A stretch of DNA of 64,000 nucleotides from positions 62,001 through 126,000 of the forward strand of contig OMIC01000008.1 of NCBI GenBank assembly GCA_900298995.1. The letters run 5' to 3'. Positions 18,578 through 27,791 of this stretch are shown here, piece after piece. The translations under genes and the position numbers were made by a program. Numbering within the stretch: position 1 is the first letter of the stretch; each line of letters begins with the position of its first letter. The DNA comes from Hyphomicrobiaceae bacterium (GTDB lineage Bacteria > Pseudomonadota > Alphaproteobacteria > Rhizobiales > Aestuariivirgaceae). Below the pieces are notes generated by a model that was not told where the DNA came from, did no database searches, and was given only the letters and a program-made list of their open reading frames with translations.

Positions 18578-19735
18578 TCAGGGCAGGGCGCTTTTCAGGT
18601 ACAGCGCCGCATAGGCGCTGGGTTTCCAGTTTGCGAGCGAACTCTCGCGGTAGCTGGCCCCGGCGATCCAGGCGGGGTTCACCTCCACGCCCCAGCCCGG
18701 CGCCTCAGAGACCGTCACGCAGCCGTCCGTCACGGCATAGGGCTCGCCCATGAACAGGTCGCGCTGCCAGGGATAATAGTCATCCCCTTCGATGGAGAAT
18801 TCGAGATACTTCCCCGCATTGGGGATGGCCGCCAGCAGATGCATGGTGCACATGGTGACGAGCGAGAGATTGGCGGCATGGGGCGTGCATGGCAGGCCCG
18901 CCGCGGCGGCCAGCTTGGCCACCTCCAGCGTCCGGCACATGCCGCCCATGTACATGACATCGGGCTGCACGATGTCGACGGCATGCATGGCGATCATGCG
19001 CTTCCAGGTGGCCATGTCCCAGTCCTGTTCGCCGCCTGCCACGTCGACGACGAGGGCATCGCTCACGGCCTTCGTGGCCTCGAGTTCCCAATAGGGCACG
19101 GGTTCCTCGAAATGGCCGACGCCATTGTCCTCCAGCATGCGGCCCACGTCGATTGCACGTTTCACCGAGAAGCCGGAATTGGCATCGACCAGCTTGTCGA
19201 TGCCATCGCCCAGCGCCTTTGAGACATGGGGAATGATCGCCTCGGTGCGGCCCGGCCATTCGTCCACGTCCTCGCCGCACTCGGCACCCACTCGCCATTT
19301 GGCGGCGGTGAAGCCCTGCTCGGCGCACAGCCGCTTGAGGCGCTCGGCTTCCTGCTCGGGTGTGATGTCGCGCTTCATGGAACTGGCATAGGCGCGCACC
19401 GGGCCCGCCTTGCCGCCGAGCAATTCGGCAACCGGCTTGCCCTGCCGCTTGCCCGCGAGATCCCACAGCGCCGTGTCGAGTCCGGCCAGCGCCCGGCAGC
19501 GGTAGCTTCCGGGAAACTTGTGTTCGCGGCGCTCGATGAGCCGGACGAGCCCGGCGATGTCGTCGCCGTCGGCACCCAGCGCCCAGGGCGCTACCTGGCG
19601 GTGGAAGACCTCGGTCGTGATGTCGGCATTGTAGCTGGAGATCTGACCCCAGCCCACTGTGCCATCCTCCGCAGTCGCCCGCACGAAGCCCACGAATTCA
19701 TTTTGAAAGGTCTCGAGACGGGTGATGCGATGCAT
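18578..19735 (-). CDS. Enolase-superfamily dehydratase (mandelate racemase/muconate lactonizing type)
   Basis: A 385-residue enolase-superfamily enzyme. The capping domain is at residues 1-120. Barrel residues seen are the catalytic Lys region TAAKWRVG, metal ligands in LVDANSGFS, HFEEPVPYWE and GGEQDWD, and the C-terminal His in TPHAANLS. Such enzymes abstract a proton alpha to a carboxylate and often dehydrate sugar acids. ATG 19735 is taken as start because it begins the standard N-terminus (MHRITRLETF). An ATG at 19792 would add an unstructured tail overlapping the LysR gene. It is downstream of, and same-strand with, the LysR gene, which probably controls it. An aldonate or hexarate substrate is likely but not proven. 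Confidence 0.87.
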   Translation of the reverse strand: MHRITRLETFQNEFVGFVRATAEDGTVGWGQISSYNADITTEVFHRQVAPWALGADGDDIAGLVRLIERREHKFPGSYRCRALAGLDTALWDLAGKRQGKPVAELLGGKAGPVRAYASSMKRDITPEQEAERLKRLCAEQGFTAAKWRVGAECGEDVDEWPGRTEAIIPHVSKALGDGIDKLVDANSGFSVKRAIDVGRMLEDNGVGHFEEPVPYWELEATKAVSDALVVDVAGGEQDWDMATWKRMIAMHAVDIVQPDVMYMGGMCRTLEVAKLAAAAGLPCTPHAANLSLVTMCTMHLLAAIPNAGKYLEFSIEGDDYYPWQRDLFMGEPYAVTDGCVTVSEAPGWGVEVNPAWIAGASYRESSLANWKPSAYAALYLKSALP

Positions 19736-19769
19736 GGGCGTGTCCGGTGTTGGATGATGATCGTGGCGG

Positions 19770-20630
19770 TCAGGCGGTGAGGGGCACAACATTCGTGCCT
19801 ACGGAGCGCGCCAGCTCATCCTGCAGAAGCCTGCTCATCTGCGAGGCCTCAGTGCCGATGAGCGAGATGGGCGCAGCCGGAAGGCGGGGCAGGGTGGCAT
19901 CGTGCTCGATTTCGTCCAGCCCCTCGGGCGCGGTGCCCGCCGCCATGCATGTCACCGCGAGGCCGGAGCGCACCGCCGCCAGTATGCCGGCATGGGTGCG
20001 GCTCTGGACCTGCACGTGCCATGGCTTGCGGGCGGTCTCCAGGGTCGAGATCATCGCCTTGCGGAAGACGCAGCCCTCGGGATAGGCGGCCAGCGGCACG
20101 GCGGCGTGAAGCCCTGGCCTCTGACCCGGCGCTGCCACCCAGCGCAACGGAAGCTCCGCTTCGAACAGCGCGCCCGGCGGATGTGCGGCCAGTGTCACCA
20201 GTGCAAGGTCCAGCTGCTGGCGCTGCACTGCGGCCGCCAGGTTCGCACTCAGATCGCAGACGATCTCGATGTCATAGCCGTTGTTGGGCCCGAGCCGGGC
20301 CAGTGCGCGCGGCAGGATGCCCAGCGCATAGTCATCGGGCACGCCGAGCCGCAGCTTTTCGCGCGGTTTCTGGCTGCGGGTCGCCGAGACCAGCTCGTCA
20401 TAGGCGGCCATCACGCCGAGCGCCCGGGCATAAAGCTCCGCCCCCCGCGACGTTGGCTCCAGACGGTGGTGCTGGCGGCGGAACAGCACGTCGCCGATCT
20501 CGGTCTCGATGAGCTTCAGACGCATGCTCATGGCCGCCTGGGTGCAGCCCAGCCGTTCGGCCGCCCGGGAGAGCGTCCCGCATTCGTAGATCGCGACGAA
20601 ACTCCGCAGCAGCCGCAATTCCAGGTCCAT
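19770..20630 (-). CDS. LysR-family transcriptional regulator
   Basis: A 286-residue LysR protein. The N-terminal winged helix-turn-helix (LRSFVAIYECGTLSRAAERL, then TQAAMSMRLKLIE) occupies residues 5-65, and the rest is the ligand-binding domain. It is transcribed toward the enolase-superfamily gene with 34 bases between them, and away from the hydroxyisobutyrate-dehydrogenase-like gene. A perfect T-N11-A dyad sits six bases ahead of its start (20636-20648), so control of both directions and of itself is plausible. The inducer is unknown; a hydroxy acid handled by the neighbours is the simplest guess. Confidence 0.92.
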   Translation of the reverse strand: MDLELRLLRSFVAIYECGTLSRAAERLGCTQAAMSMRLKLIETEIGDVLFRRQHHRLEPTSRGAELYARALGVMAAYDELVSATRSQKPREKLRLGVPDDYALGILPRALARLGPNNGYDIEIVCDLSANLAAAVQRQQLDLALVTLAAHPPGALFEAELPLRWVAAPGQRPGLHAAVPLAAYPEGCVFRKAMISTLETARKPWHVQVQSRTHAGILAAVRSGLAVTCMAAGTAPEGLDEIEHDATLPRLPAAPISLIGTEASQMSRLLQDELARSVGTNVVPLTA

Positions 20631-20635
20631 GAACT

Positions 20636-20648
20636 TAAGCCTAGCTTA
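20636..20648. promoter_or_regulatory. LysR-type T-N11-A operator dyad
   Basis: TAAGC-CTA-GCTTA is a perfect 5-base inverted repeat with a three-base centre, fitting the T-N11-A rule for LysR recognition boxes. It lies in the 97-base gap between the divergent LysR gene (start 20630) and the dehydrogenase gene (start 20728). It is much richer in A+T than its surroundings. The closeness to the LysR start suggests autoregulation. Confidence 0.5.
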
Positions 20649-20727
20649 TGCCGCCCATAACGACAATTCGTTTGCGCGGGCGCGCCCGCGGGCCGAGCAT
20701 GGGGCTCAGGATGAGGGAGGCGCAGAC

Positions 20728-21672
20728 ATGATCGTCGGGTTCATCGGTCTTGGCACCATGGGGTCGAATGCGGCGCGCAATCTGCGCCGGGCCGGCTTCG
20801 AGATGGTGGTCTATGACATCCGCCCCGAGGCGGTCGCGGCTCAGCTGGGACCGGGCGTTGCGGCCGGGGCCAGCCCCGCCGACGTGCTCGCGAGGGCCGA
20901 TGTCACCGTCACCATGGTGTTCGGGCCGAAGGAGGTCGAGCAGGTGGTGCGTGGCCCCGGAGGCTTTCTCTCGGCAGACTGCAAGGGCAAGTACTGGATC
21001 GACATGACCACGTCGAGTCCCAGGCTTATGCGGGCGCTCGCCGCCGAATTCGAGGCCAAGGGCGGCCAGGCGGTCGACGCGCCGGTGACGGGCTCGGTTG
21101 ACGCTGCGATCCGCGGTGACATGCCGATGTTCGTGGGCGGGACCGACGCCGCCGTGGAGCATGTCCGGCCGGTCATCGAGGCCATGGGCCAGCTCCGCCG
21201 GGTGGGCCGCTATGGCAATGGCTATGTCGCCAAGCTCGTCAACAATCAGCTGTGGAAGATCCACGCCGCAGCCATCGGCGAGGCGATGGTGACCGCCAGG
21301 CTTGCGGGCCTCGACCCGCTCACCTGGTGGAACGTGATGAAGGGCGGCGCTGCCGACAGTTTCGTCATGAGCCACGACGTGCCCTCGATCTTCGCTGGCC
21401 ATTACGACCCCTCCTTCCCCATCGCGCTGTGCCTCAAGGATCTCGCCCTCATCAAGGAACTGATGGACGAGACCGGAACCCGCAATGAACTGACGGCGGC
21501 CACCCATGCCCGCTTCCGGGAAGCCGGTGAACGCTATGGGCTGGGGGCGGGTGAGATGACCGTGTGCAAGGTCATCGAGGACGATGCCGGTATCGATCTC
21601 AGGGTCGCCGGGGACTGGGTGAAGCCCTGGGAAGTGCAACATCCTCTCGCAACTGCGAAAGGACAGGGATGA
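20728..21672 (+). CDS. NAD(P)-dependent 3-hydroxyisobutyrate dehydrogenase-family enzyme
   Basis: A 314-residue beta-hydroxyacid dehydrogenase. The Rossmann start is GFIGLGTMGSNAARNL. The substrate-binding motif DAPVTGSVDAAIRGDM follows, and the catalytic Lys is K169 in KLVNNQLWK. Relatives oxidise 3-hydroxyisobutyrate, tartronate semialdehyde (glyoxylate reductase) or other beta-hydroxy acids. ATG 20728 is chosen because of the GGGAGG about ten bases upstream. It is divergent from the LysR gene and could act after the enolase-superfamily dehydratase in a sugar-acid route. It may also be read through into the transporter operon that begins at 21789. Confidence 0.88.
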   Translation: MIVGFIGLGTMGSNAARNLRRAGFEMVVYDIRPEAVAAQLGPGVAAGASPADVLARADVTVTMVFGPKEVEQVVRGPGGFLSADCKGKYWIDMTTSSPRLMRALAAEFEAKGGQAVDAPVTGSVDAAIRGDMPMFVGGTDAAVEHVRPVIEAMGQLRRVGRYGNGYVAKLVNNQLWKIHAAAIGEAMVTARLAGLDPLTWWNVMKGGAADSFVMSHDVPSIFAGHYDPSFPIALCLKDLALIKELMDETGTRNELTAATHARFREAGERYGLGAGEMTVCKVIEDDAGIDLRVAGDWVKPWEVQHPLATAKGQG

Positions 21673-21788
21673 AAACTCCTCACCCAGTCTGGACTTGATA
21701 TGTGCTCCCAACGGGAGAAGAATGCGGAATAAACAAACCAAAGATGCCCGGGGCAACGGGTGCGGCAATCGTAACCAGGAGGTTAGAC

Positions 21789-23429
21789 ATGAAGTTCTTC
21801 AAGAAAAACGGCAATCCCATGCCGGCGGTGTTCGACTCGCTCGCCGAGGATACCAGGGCGGGCCGCTTCAGCCGCCGCGAGTTCCTCGCTCTGGCCAGCG
21901 CCTTCGGCGCGTCCGCCGCCACTGCCTATGGCATGATCGGCCTCAGCTACACGCCCGCCCGCGCCGAAGAAGGCAAGAAGGGCGGCACGCTCAAGATGCA
22001 GATGCTCATCAAGGAGATGAAGGATCCGCGCATCTGGGACTGGTCGGAAATGGCCAACGTCTCGCGTCAGTGCAATGACTATCTGGTGCGCTACAACCGC
22101 GACGGCACGTTCACCGGCCAGCTGGTAGAGAGCTGGGACGTGAATGATGACGCCACCGAATACACGCTCAACCTCCGCAAGGGCGTGAAGTGGTCGAATG
22201 GCGATGACTTCACCGCCGATGACGTGGTGTTCAACCTCACCCGTTGGTGCGACAAGGCGGTCGAAGGCAATTCGATGGCGGGCCGCGTGGGCTCGCTCAT
22301 CGACGCCAAGACCAACAAGGCCGCCGATGGCGCCATCACCAAGGTCGATGACCATACGGTGAAGCTCAAGACCAACGCCTCCGACATCACCATCGTCCCC
22401 GGCTTCTGCGACTATCCCGCCATCATCGTGCACCGGGATTTCGACAAGAATCCGGACATGCTGAAGACGCCCGGCACCGGTCCCTATGAGATCACCGAGT
22501 ATCAGGTCGGTTCGCGCGCCGCCGTGAAGCGTCGCGAGAACTTCACCTGGTGGGGCGGCGAGGCCTATCTCGACGCGATCGAGTTCATCGACTACGGCGA
22601 GGAACAGAACGCCATGGTCGCGGCACTCGAAGCTGGTGAGATCGACGCCAACTACCAGACGACTGGCGAGACCGTGACCGTGCTCGACGGCATGGACCTC
22701 ACCAAGTCGGAAGCGGTGACCGCCTCCACCATCGTCATCCGCACCAATGTCGGCAACAAGCCGCTTGACGATCAGCGCGTGCGCAACGCGCTGCAGCTGG
22801 CGGTGGACAACAAGGTCATCCTGCAGCTCGGCTACAACAATGCCGGTACGGTGGGCGAGAACCACCATGTCTGCCCGATCCATCCGGAGTACTACGAGCT
22901 CCCGAAGATCGGCCGCGACATCGAGAAGGCCAAGGCGCTGATGACCGAAGCCGGTCAGATGGATCACGAATTCGAGCTCATCTCCTACGAGCAGGAATAC
23001 GTGAAGAGCCCGGCCGACGTCATTGCCGAGCAGTGCCGCGAGGCGGGTATCAAGGTGAAGCGCACCGTCATCCCCGGCTCAACCTTCTGGAATGACTGGA
23101 CGAAGTATCCGTGGTCCACGACCGAATGGAACATGCGTCCGCTGGGCGTTCAGGTTCTGGCTTTGGCCTACCGGTCGGGCGAGGCCTGGAACGAGTCGGC
23201 CTATTCCAATCCAGAGTTCGACAAGAAGCTCAACGCCGCGCTCGCCGTGGCCGATGCCGGCAAGCGCCGGGAAATGATGAAGGACATCGAGCTCACCCTG
23301 CAGACCGATGGCGTCATCATTCAGCCCTTCTGGCGCTCGCTCTACCGCCACATGAAGCCCTATGTGAAGAATTTCGACATGCACCCCACATTCGAGCTTC
23401 ACATGGAGAAGGTCTGGCTCGATAAATAG
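21789..23429 (+). CDS. Peptide/opine-type ABC substrate-binding protein (family 5)
   Basis: A 546-residue periplasmic protein of the DppA/OppA family. The N-terminus has the Tat motif [10 protein letters not shown] followed by a hydrophobic run, and the likely cleavage site is near ARAEE. Family markers are [29 protein letters not shown] and the region around [18 protein letters not shown] 21789 is set by AGGAGG at 21777-21782. It is the first gene of an operon with two permeases, a fused ATPase and four catabolic genes, so the ligand is probably the methylated compound those enzymes degrade rather than a peptide. Confidence 0.9.
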   Translation: MKFFKKNGNPMPAVFDSLAEDTRAGRFSRREFLALASAFGASAATAYGMIGLSYTPARAEEGKKGGTLKMQMLIKEMKDPRIWDWSEMANVSRQCNDYLVRYNRDGTFTGQLVESWDVNDDATEYTLNLRKGVKWSNGDDFTADDVVFNLTRWCDKAVEGNSMAGRVGSLIDAKTNKAADGAITKVDDHTVKLKTNASDITIVPGFCDYPAIIVHRDFDKNPDMLKTPGTGPYEITEYQVGSRAAVKRRENFTWWGGEAYLDAIEFIDYGEEQNAMVAALEAGEIDANYQTTGETVTVLDGMDLTKSEAVTASTIVIRTNVGNKPLDDQRVRNALQLAVDNKVILQLGYNNAGTVGENHHVCPIHPEYYELPKIGRDIEKAKALMTEAGQMDHEFELISYEQEYVKSPADVIAEQCREAGIKVKRTVIPGSTFWNDWTKYPWSTTEWNMRPLGVQVLALAYRSGEAWNESAYSNPEFDKKLNAALAVADAGKRREMMKDIELTLQTDGVIIQPFWRSLYRHMKPYVKNFDMHPTFELHMEKVWLDK

Positions 23430-23437
23430 CCTCGGAC

Positions 23438-23488
23438 GGGCGGGAGAGTGTTCCTCTCCCGCCCCTGTCCGCTCCGCTGCGGCGGAGC
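23438..23488 (+). terminator. Hairpins between binding-protein and permease genes (attenuator-like)
   Basis: An 11-base perfect stem, GGGCGGGAGAG / CTCTCCCGCCC with a five-base loop, occupies 23438-23464. A second 7-base stem, GCTCCGC / GCGGAGC with a TGCG loop, follows at 23471-23488. No long U-run follows. The hairpins probably reduce read-through into the permeases, or protect the upstream mRNA end so that binding protein is made in excess. Confidence 0.6.
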
Positions 23489-23512
23489 CGTGAAACAGGG
23501 GGCTGAGGATCG

Positions 23513-24550
23513 ATGCTGAAGTTTCTGGCGCTGCGGCTTGGCATCATGGTGCTCACCATGTTTTGCCTGTCGCTCGTCGTTTTTTTCTTCGTCAATCTCG
23601 AGCCCAATCTCAAGCGGCTGGCCATATTCCAGACCCAGCAGCGCGCCACCGACCAGGACCTCGAGAACTGGCTGTCGCGCAACGGCTACCGCGACAATTT
23701 CTTCGTCCGCTATGGCCGATGGATCGGCGTGGTGAAGCAACAGCCCGTTGTCGATCCCAACACCGGCGAGATCGTTCCGCGCTTCCGGTTCTGCGATGAA
23801 CCGGCCGAACCTGCCTACAACGGTATTCTCCAGGGCAATTTCGGCTGTTCCACCGCTTTCAAGACCAAGATCGAGAACCGGCTGCCGCAGGGGCTCAAGG
23901 CGACCGGCCTTCTCATGTTCTGGGTCATGATCACCATGGTGCCTGCCGCCCTCGTGATTGGCATACTGGCGGGCATGCGCGAAGGATCGCGGCTGGACCG
24001 GGGGCTGTCCGTGCTGTCCATCACCTCCACGGCCACGCCCGAATATGTCTCGGGCATCATCTTTTCCGTTGTCTTCGCCACCTGGCTCAAGGTGCTGAAC
24101 GGTTCTGCCGCCACCGCCACGTCAGACGGCATTACCTTCTACAATTTTACGCTGCCGGTCATGACGCTCGCCATCTATGGCGTTGGCTACATCGCTCGCA
24201 TGACCAGGGCCTCCATGGCCGAGGTCATGTCCTCCCAGTATATCCGGACAGCCCGCCTCAAGGGGCTGAGTTTCCGGCAGGTGGTGCTGCGCCACGCATT
24301 GCGCAATGCGCTGATCGCGCCATTCACGGTGATCATGCTGCAGTTTCCATGGCTGCTCTCGGGCGTCGTGGTGGTCGAGGCGATCTTCCGCTACCAGGGC
24401 TTCGGCTTTCTGCTGGTGTCGGCAGCGTCCAACAATGACATCGACCTTCTGCTGGCCTGCGGACTGGTGTCGGTGGCTGTGGTCATGGTGACCCAACTCA
24501 TCTCCGACATCGGCTACGCCTGGCTCAACCCGCGCATCCGGATGGGCTGA
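23513..24550 (+). CDS. ABC permease, DppB/OppB type
   Basis: A 345-residue inner-membrane permease. The first helix (LRLGIMVLTMFCLSLVVFFF) is followed by an unusually long periplasmic stretch of about 90 residues that contains two cysteines. The cytoplasmic EAA region is AEVMSSQYIRTARLKG, typical of DppB. It starts at ATG 23513, after the hairpin region, and ends 9 bases before its partner. The long loop sets it apart from ordinary dipeptide permeases and matches the atypical partner at 24560. Confidence 0.9.
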   Translation: MLKFLALRLGIMVLTMFCLSLVVFFFVNLEPNLKRLAIFQTQQRATDQDLENWLSRNGYRDNFFVRYGRWIGVVKQQPVVDPNTGEIVPRFRFCDEPAEPAYNGILQGNFGCSTAFKTKIENRLPQGLKATGLLMFWVMITMVPAALVIGILAGMREGSRLDRGLSVLSITSTATPEYVSGIIFSVVFATWLKVLNGSAATATSDGITFYNFTLPVMTLAIYGVGYIARMTRASMAEVMSSQYIRTARLKGLSFRQVVLRHALRNALIAPFTVIMLQFPWLLSGVVVVEAIFRYQGFGFLLVSAASNNDIDLLLACGLVSVAVVMVTQLISDIGYAWLNPRIRMG

Positions 24551-24559
24551 GGGGCGCGC

Positions 24560-25711
24560 ATGGAAAACATCGGCCCCACCGCGATCATCCTCGGCATCCT
24601 CGCCCGCTTCTGGCCCGTGTGGCTGGCACTGGCGCTCATGCTCACCCTTTCCTTCGCCTATCGGCGGCGGCTCGGGCTCTATGGTTATGTCATCGGCAGC
24701 GGTGTGGGTCTGGCGGGCGTCATCATTTGCGCGTTCTGGGTGTTCACGGCGTTGTTTGCCAATATCATCGCACCCTTCGGCCCGCTCGATCAGATCGCGG
24801 TCATGAAACATGCGGTGCCGGGCTCCGTGGAGCCGGGGTCCGGCGTCCCCTTCTATCTCGGCGGCGACAAGCTGGCGCGCGACATGTTCAGCCGCATGGT
24901 GCATGGCAGCCGCATCGTGCTGGCGATCGCGCCGGCCGCGACGGCGATCTCGCTCATGGTTGGCTCGCTTCTCGGCCTTCCCGCCGGTTTCTTCGGGGGC
25001 CGGATCGACTCGGTGCTGTCGTTCGTCGCCAATCTGGTGCTGGCCTTCCCCGTCATCCTGCTGTTCTACCTCCTCGTCACCCCGGACATTATGGACACGC
25101 CCGTGCCCTATGCCATGGCGGGTTTCTTCTTCATTTTCCCGATCCTCTTCTTCTGTCTGCTGTTCCTCACCGGTTATGGAAAGCAGCCCGTGAGGCTGAC
25201 GGTGCTGTTGGTCCTTACCCTCGCCGTCGGCGGATATCTCTATGTCGGTCTCGTCTTCGACGCCGATCCCTTCGGTCTTGTTCACATCGAGCCCAATGAG
25301 CTCAACATCTTCGTGGCGGTGGCCTTTGCCTCGAGCCCGGGCGTGTTCCGCATCGTGCGTGGCCTCACCATGGACATCAAGACGCGGGAATACATCGCTG
25401 CCGCCCAGACGCGCGGCGAGTCGCCCTGGTACATCATGCTGTGGGAGATCCTGCCCAACGCCCGCGGCCCGCTCATCGTCGATACCTGCCTGCGCATCGG
25501 CTATACCACCATCCTGCTCGGAACCCTCGGCTTCTTCGGGCTCGGCATGTCCTCCGAGAGTCCCGATTGGGGGACCGCCATCAAGGATGGCAGCCAGTTC
25601 CTCAGGCTCTATGCCTGGCCGGCGCTGACGCCGGCGATTGCGCTCATGTCCTTTGTTCTGGGCCTCAACCTGCTCGCCGACGCGCTGCGCGAGCAATCGC
25701 TGAGGGATTAG
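24560..25711 (+). CDS. ABC permease, DppC/OppC type, with extra internal segment
   Basis: A 383-residue permease, about 80-100 residues longer than usual DppC proteins. Beyond the N-terminal helices and the RDMFSRMVHGSRIVLAI region there is an inserted hydrophobic stretch around residues 180-250 (FFFIFPILFFCLLFL, LLVLTLAVGGYLYVGL). That probably adds two membrane spans before the EAA loop (EYIAAAQTRGESPW). The C-terminus with LGFFGLGMSSESPDWG is normal. It is followed 4 bases later by the fused ATPase. The insertion suggests a distinct subfamily of the peptide/opine class. Confidence 0.88.
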   Translation: MENIGPTAIILGILARFWPVWLALALMLTLSFAYRRRLGLYGYVIGSGVGLAGVIICAFWVFTALFANIIAPFGPLDQIAVMKHAVPGSVEPGSGVPFYLGGDKLARDMFSRMVHGSRIVLAIAPAATAISLMVGSLLGLPAGFFGGRIDSVLSFVANLVLAFPVILLFYLLVTPDIMDTPVPYAMAGFFFIFPILFFCLLFLTGYGKQPVRLTVLLVLTLAVGGYLYVGLVFDADPFGLVHIEPNELNIFVAVAFASSPGVFRIVRGLTMDIKTREYIAAAQTRGESPWYIMLWEILPNARGPLIVDTCLRIGYTTILLGTLGFFGLGMSSESPDWGTAIKDGSQFLRLYAWPALTPAIALMSFVLGLNLLADALREQSLRD

Positions 25712-25715
25712 CGCC

Positions 25716-27791
25716 ATGACCGAGCCCATTCTCGAAATCAGCAATCTCCACATCTCCTTCTTCACCAAGCTCGGCGAGATTCCGGCGGTCATGGATTTTT
25801 CCATGAAGGTCATGCCCGGCGAATGCATGGGGCTCGTCGGCGAGTCGGGCTGCGGCAAGTCCACCGTGGCGCTGGCCATCATGCGCGACCTGCCGGGCAT
25901 CGGCCGCATCACCAGCGGATCCATCAAGTTCCGTGGCCGCGACATGGGCGAGCTGAGTGCCGAGGAGCTGCGCGGCCTGCGCGGCTCGCAGATTTCCATG
26001 GTCTATCAGGAGCCGATGGCCAGCCTGAACCCCTCCATGCGGGTGGCCGACCAGCTCATGGAAGTGCCGATGATCCATGCGCGGGTCTCGAAGCAGGAGG
26101 CCCGGGCGCGCGCCCTTGAAATGGTGAAGGCGGTGAAGCTCCCCGATCCCGAGCGCATCATGGACGCCTATCCGCATCAGCTCTCCGGCGGTCAGCAGCA
26201 GCGCATCGTGATCGCCATGGCGCTGCTCTCGAAGCCGGCGCTTCTCCTGCTCGACGAGCCGACCACCGCGCTCGATGTGACGGTGGAGGCGGGCATCGTC
26301 GATCTGGTCAAGGATCTCGGCGCCCGCTTCGGCACCTCGATGATCTTCGTCTCGCACAATCTGGGCCTGATCCGTGAAACCTGCGACCGCATCACGGTCA
26401 TGTATTCCGGCGAGGCGGTGGAGACCGGCAACATTGCCGATGTCTTCGCACGCATGCGCCATCCCTACACGCAGGGCCTGTTCCGTTCGATTGCCCTTCC
26501 CGGCACCGACAAGACCACCAATCCCCTCATTGCCATTCCGGGGCAGTTGCCGCTGCCGCACGAACGCCCGGCGGGCTGCAATTTCGGGCCGCGCTGCGCC
26601 TATTTCGAAAAGGGCCGCTGCGACGCGGGCGACATTCCCATGGCCGTCATCCCGGGCGATGTCCGGCACGACAGCCGCTGCCTGCGGATCGGCGAGATCG
26701 ACTGGGCTGCGCCGCCTGCCCGCCATGCTGCGGTCGAGGCCATTCCGCCCGGCGAGCCGGTTCTGGAAATCGAACATCTCCAGAAGCACTACAAGGTCGC
26801 GGCCAACGAGATCTTCGGCCGTGGCGAGCGCCGTACGGTCAAGGCCAACGAGGACATCAGCTTCACGGCGCGGGCCGCCGAGACGGTCGCCATCGTCGGT
26901 GAGTCCGGTTGCGGCAAGTCAACCCTCGCAAAGATTCTCCTCGGGCTCGAGACCGCGACCGGCGGCAAGGTCCGGCTGGCGGGCGAGGAGATCCAGTCGA
27001 TGGAGGTTGGTTCCAGGCCAACCGCCACTGTGGCATCGATCCAGATGGTGTTCCAGAATCCCTTCGACACGCTGAACCCTTCTCACACCGTGGGCTCGCA
27101 GATCCTGCGCACGCTCGAGAAGTTCGGCGTCGGCAAGACCATGGCCGAACGCCGCCAGCGCATGCTCGAGCTTCTCGACCTCGTCAAGCTGCCCCGCGCC
27201 TTCGAGTACCGCATGCCGCGCCAGCTCTCGGGCGGACAGAAGCAGCGCATCGGTGTCGCGCGCGCCTTTGCCGGGCGTCCCAGGGCGGTGATCGCCGACG
27301 AACCCATGTCGGCGCTGGATGTATCCGTCCAGGCCGCGGTGGCTGAGCTCCTGACGGACATCCAGCGCAGTTCGCGGACCAGCATGGTGTTCATCAGCCA
27401 CGACCTGTCGGTTGTGCGCTATCTCTCGGACCGCGTGGTGGTGATGTATCTCGGCTACGTGGTGGAACACGGCACGACCGACCAGATCTTCGAGCCGCCC
27501 TATCACCCCTACACCGAGGCGCTGCTTTCGGCGATCCCGATTGCCGATACGCGCTTCACAAAACGCCGCGTGGTTCTCGAGGGCGATATCCCCTCGGCGA
27601 CCAATCCGCCGCCCGGCTGTCCCTTCCAGACCCGCTGCCCGCGCCGGCGCGAGGTGCCCGGCACTCTGTGCGAGACGGCGCTGCCGGCGCTCCGCGAGAT
27701 TGGCGGGGGGCATTTGATCCGCTGCCATCTGAGCGAGGATGTCCTGCGCGCCATGGGCCCGGTGATCGTCAAGGCGGAGGCTGCGGAATGA
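25716..27791 (+). CDS. Fused ABC ATPase, DppD-DppF type
   Basis: A 691-residue protein with two complete ATPase units. The first has GESGCGKST near residue 45, [21 protein letters not shown] and a family-type C-terminal cysteine motif (CNFGPRCAYFEKGRC). The second starts around residue 350 with GESGCGKST, LSGGQKQRI, VIADEPMSALD and CPFQTRCPRRREVPGTLC. DppD and DppF are usually separate; here they are joined, and both P-loops look intact. The TGA stop overlaps the ATG of the Ldh-family gene, coupling uptake to catabolism. Confidence 0.92.
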   Translation: MTEPILEISNLHISFFTKLGEIPAVMDFSMKVMPGECMGLVGESGCGKSTVALAIMRDLPGIGRITSGSIKFRGRDMGELSAEELRGLRGSQISMVYQEPMASLNPSMRVADQLMEVPMIHARVSKQEARARALEMVKAVKLPDPERIMDAYPHQLSGGQQQRIVIAMALLSKPALLLLDEPTTALDVTVEAGIVDLVKDLGARFGTSMIFVSHNLGLIRETCDRITVMYSGEAVETGNIADVFARMRHPYTQGLFRSIALPGTDKTTNPLIAIPGQLPLPHERPAGCNFGPRCAYFEKGRCDAGDIPMAVIPGDVRHDSRCLRIGEIDWAAPPARHAAVEAIPPGEPVLEIEHLQKHYKVAANEIFGRGERRTVKANEDISFTARAAETVAIVGESGCGKSTLAKILLGLETATGGKVRLAGEEIQSMEVGSRPTATVASIQMVFQNPFDTLNPSHTVGSQILRTLEKFGVGKTMAERRQRMLELLDLVKLPRAFEYRMPRQLSGGQKQRIGVARAFAGRPRAVIADEPMSALDVSVQAAVAELLTDIQRSSRTSMVFISHDLSVVRYLSDRVVVMYLGYVVEHGTTDQIFEPPYHPYTEALLSAIPIADTRFTKRRVVLEGDIPSATNPPPGCPFQTRCPRRREVPGTLCETALPALREIGGGHLIRCHLSEDVLRAMGPVIVKAEAAE

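Noticed and set aside
24122-25999. A 625-codon open frame on the minus strand
   Set aside because: It is antisense to both Dpp-type permeases, with a low-complexity charged translation and no ribosome-binding site.
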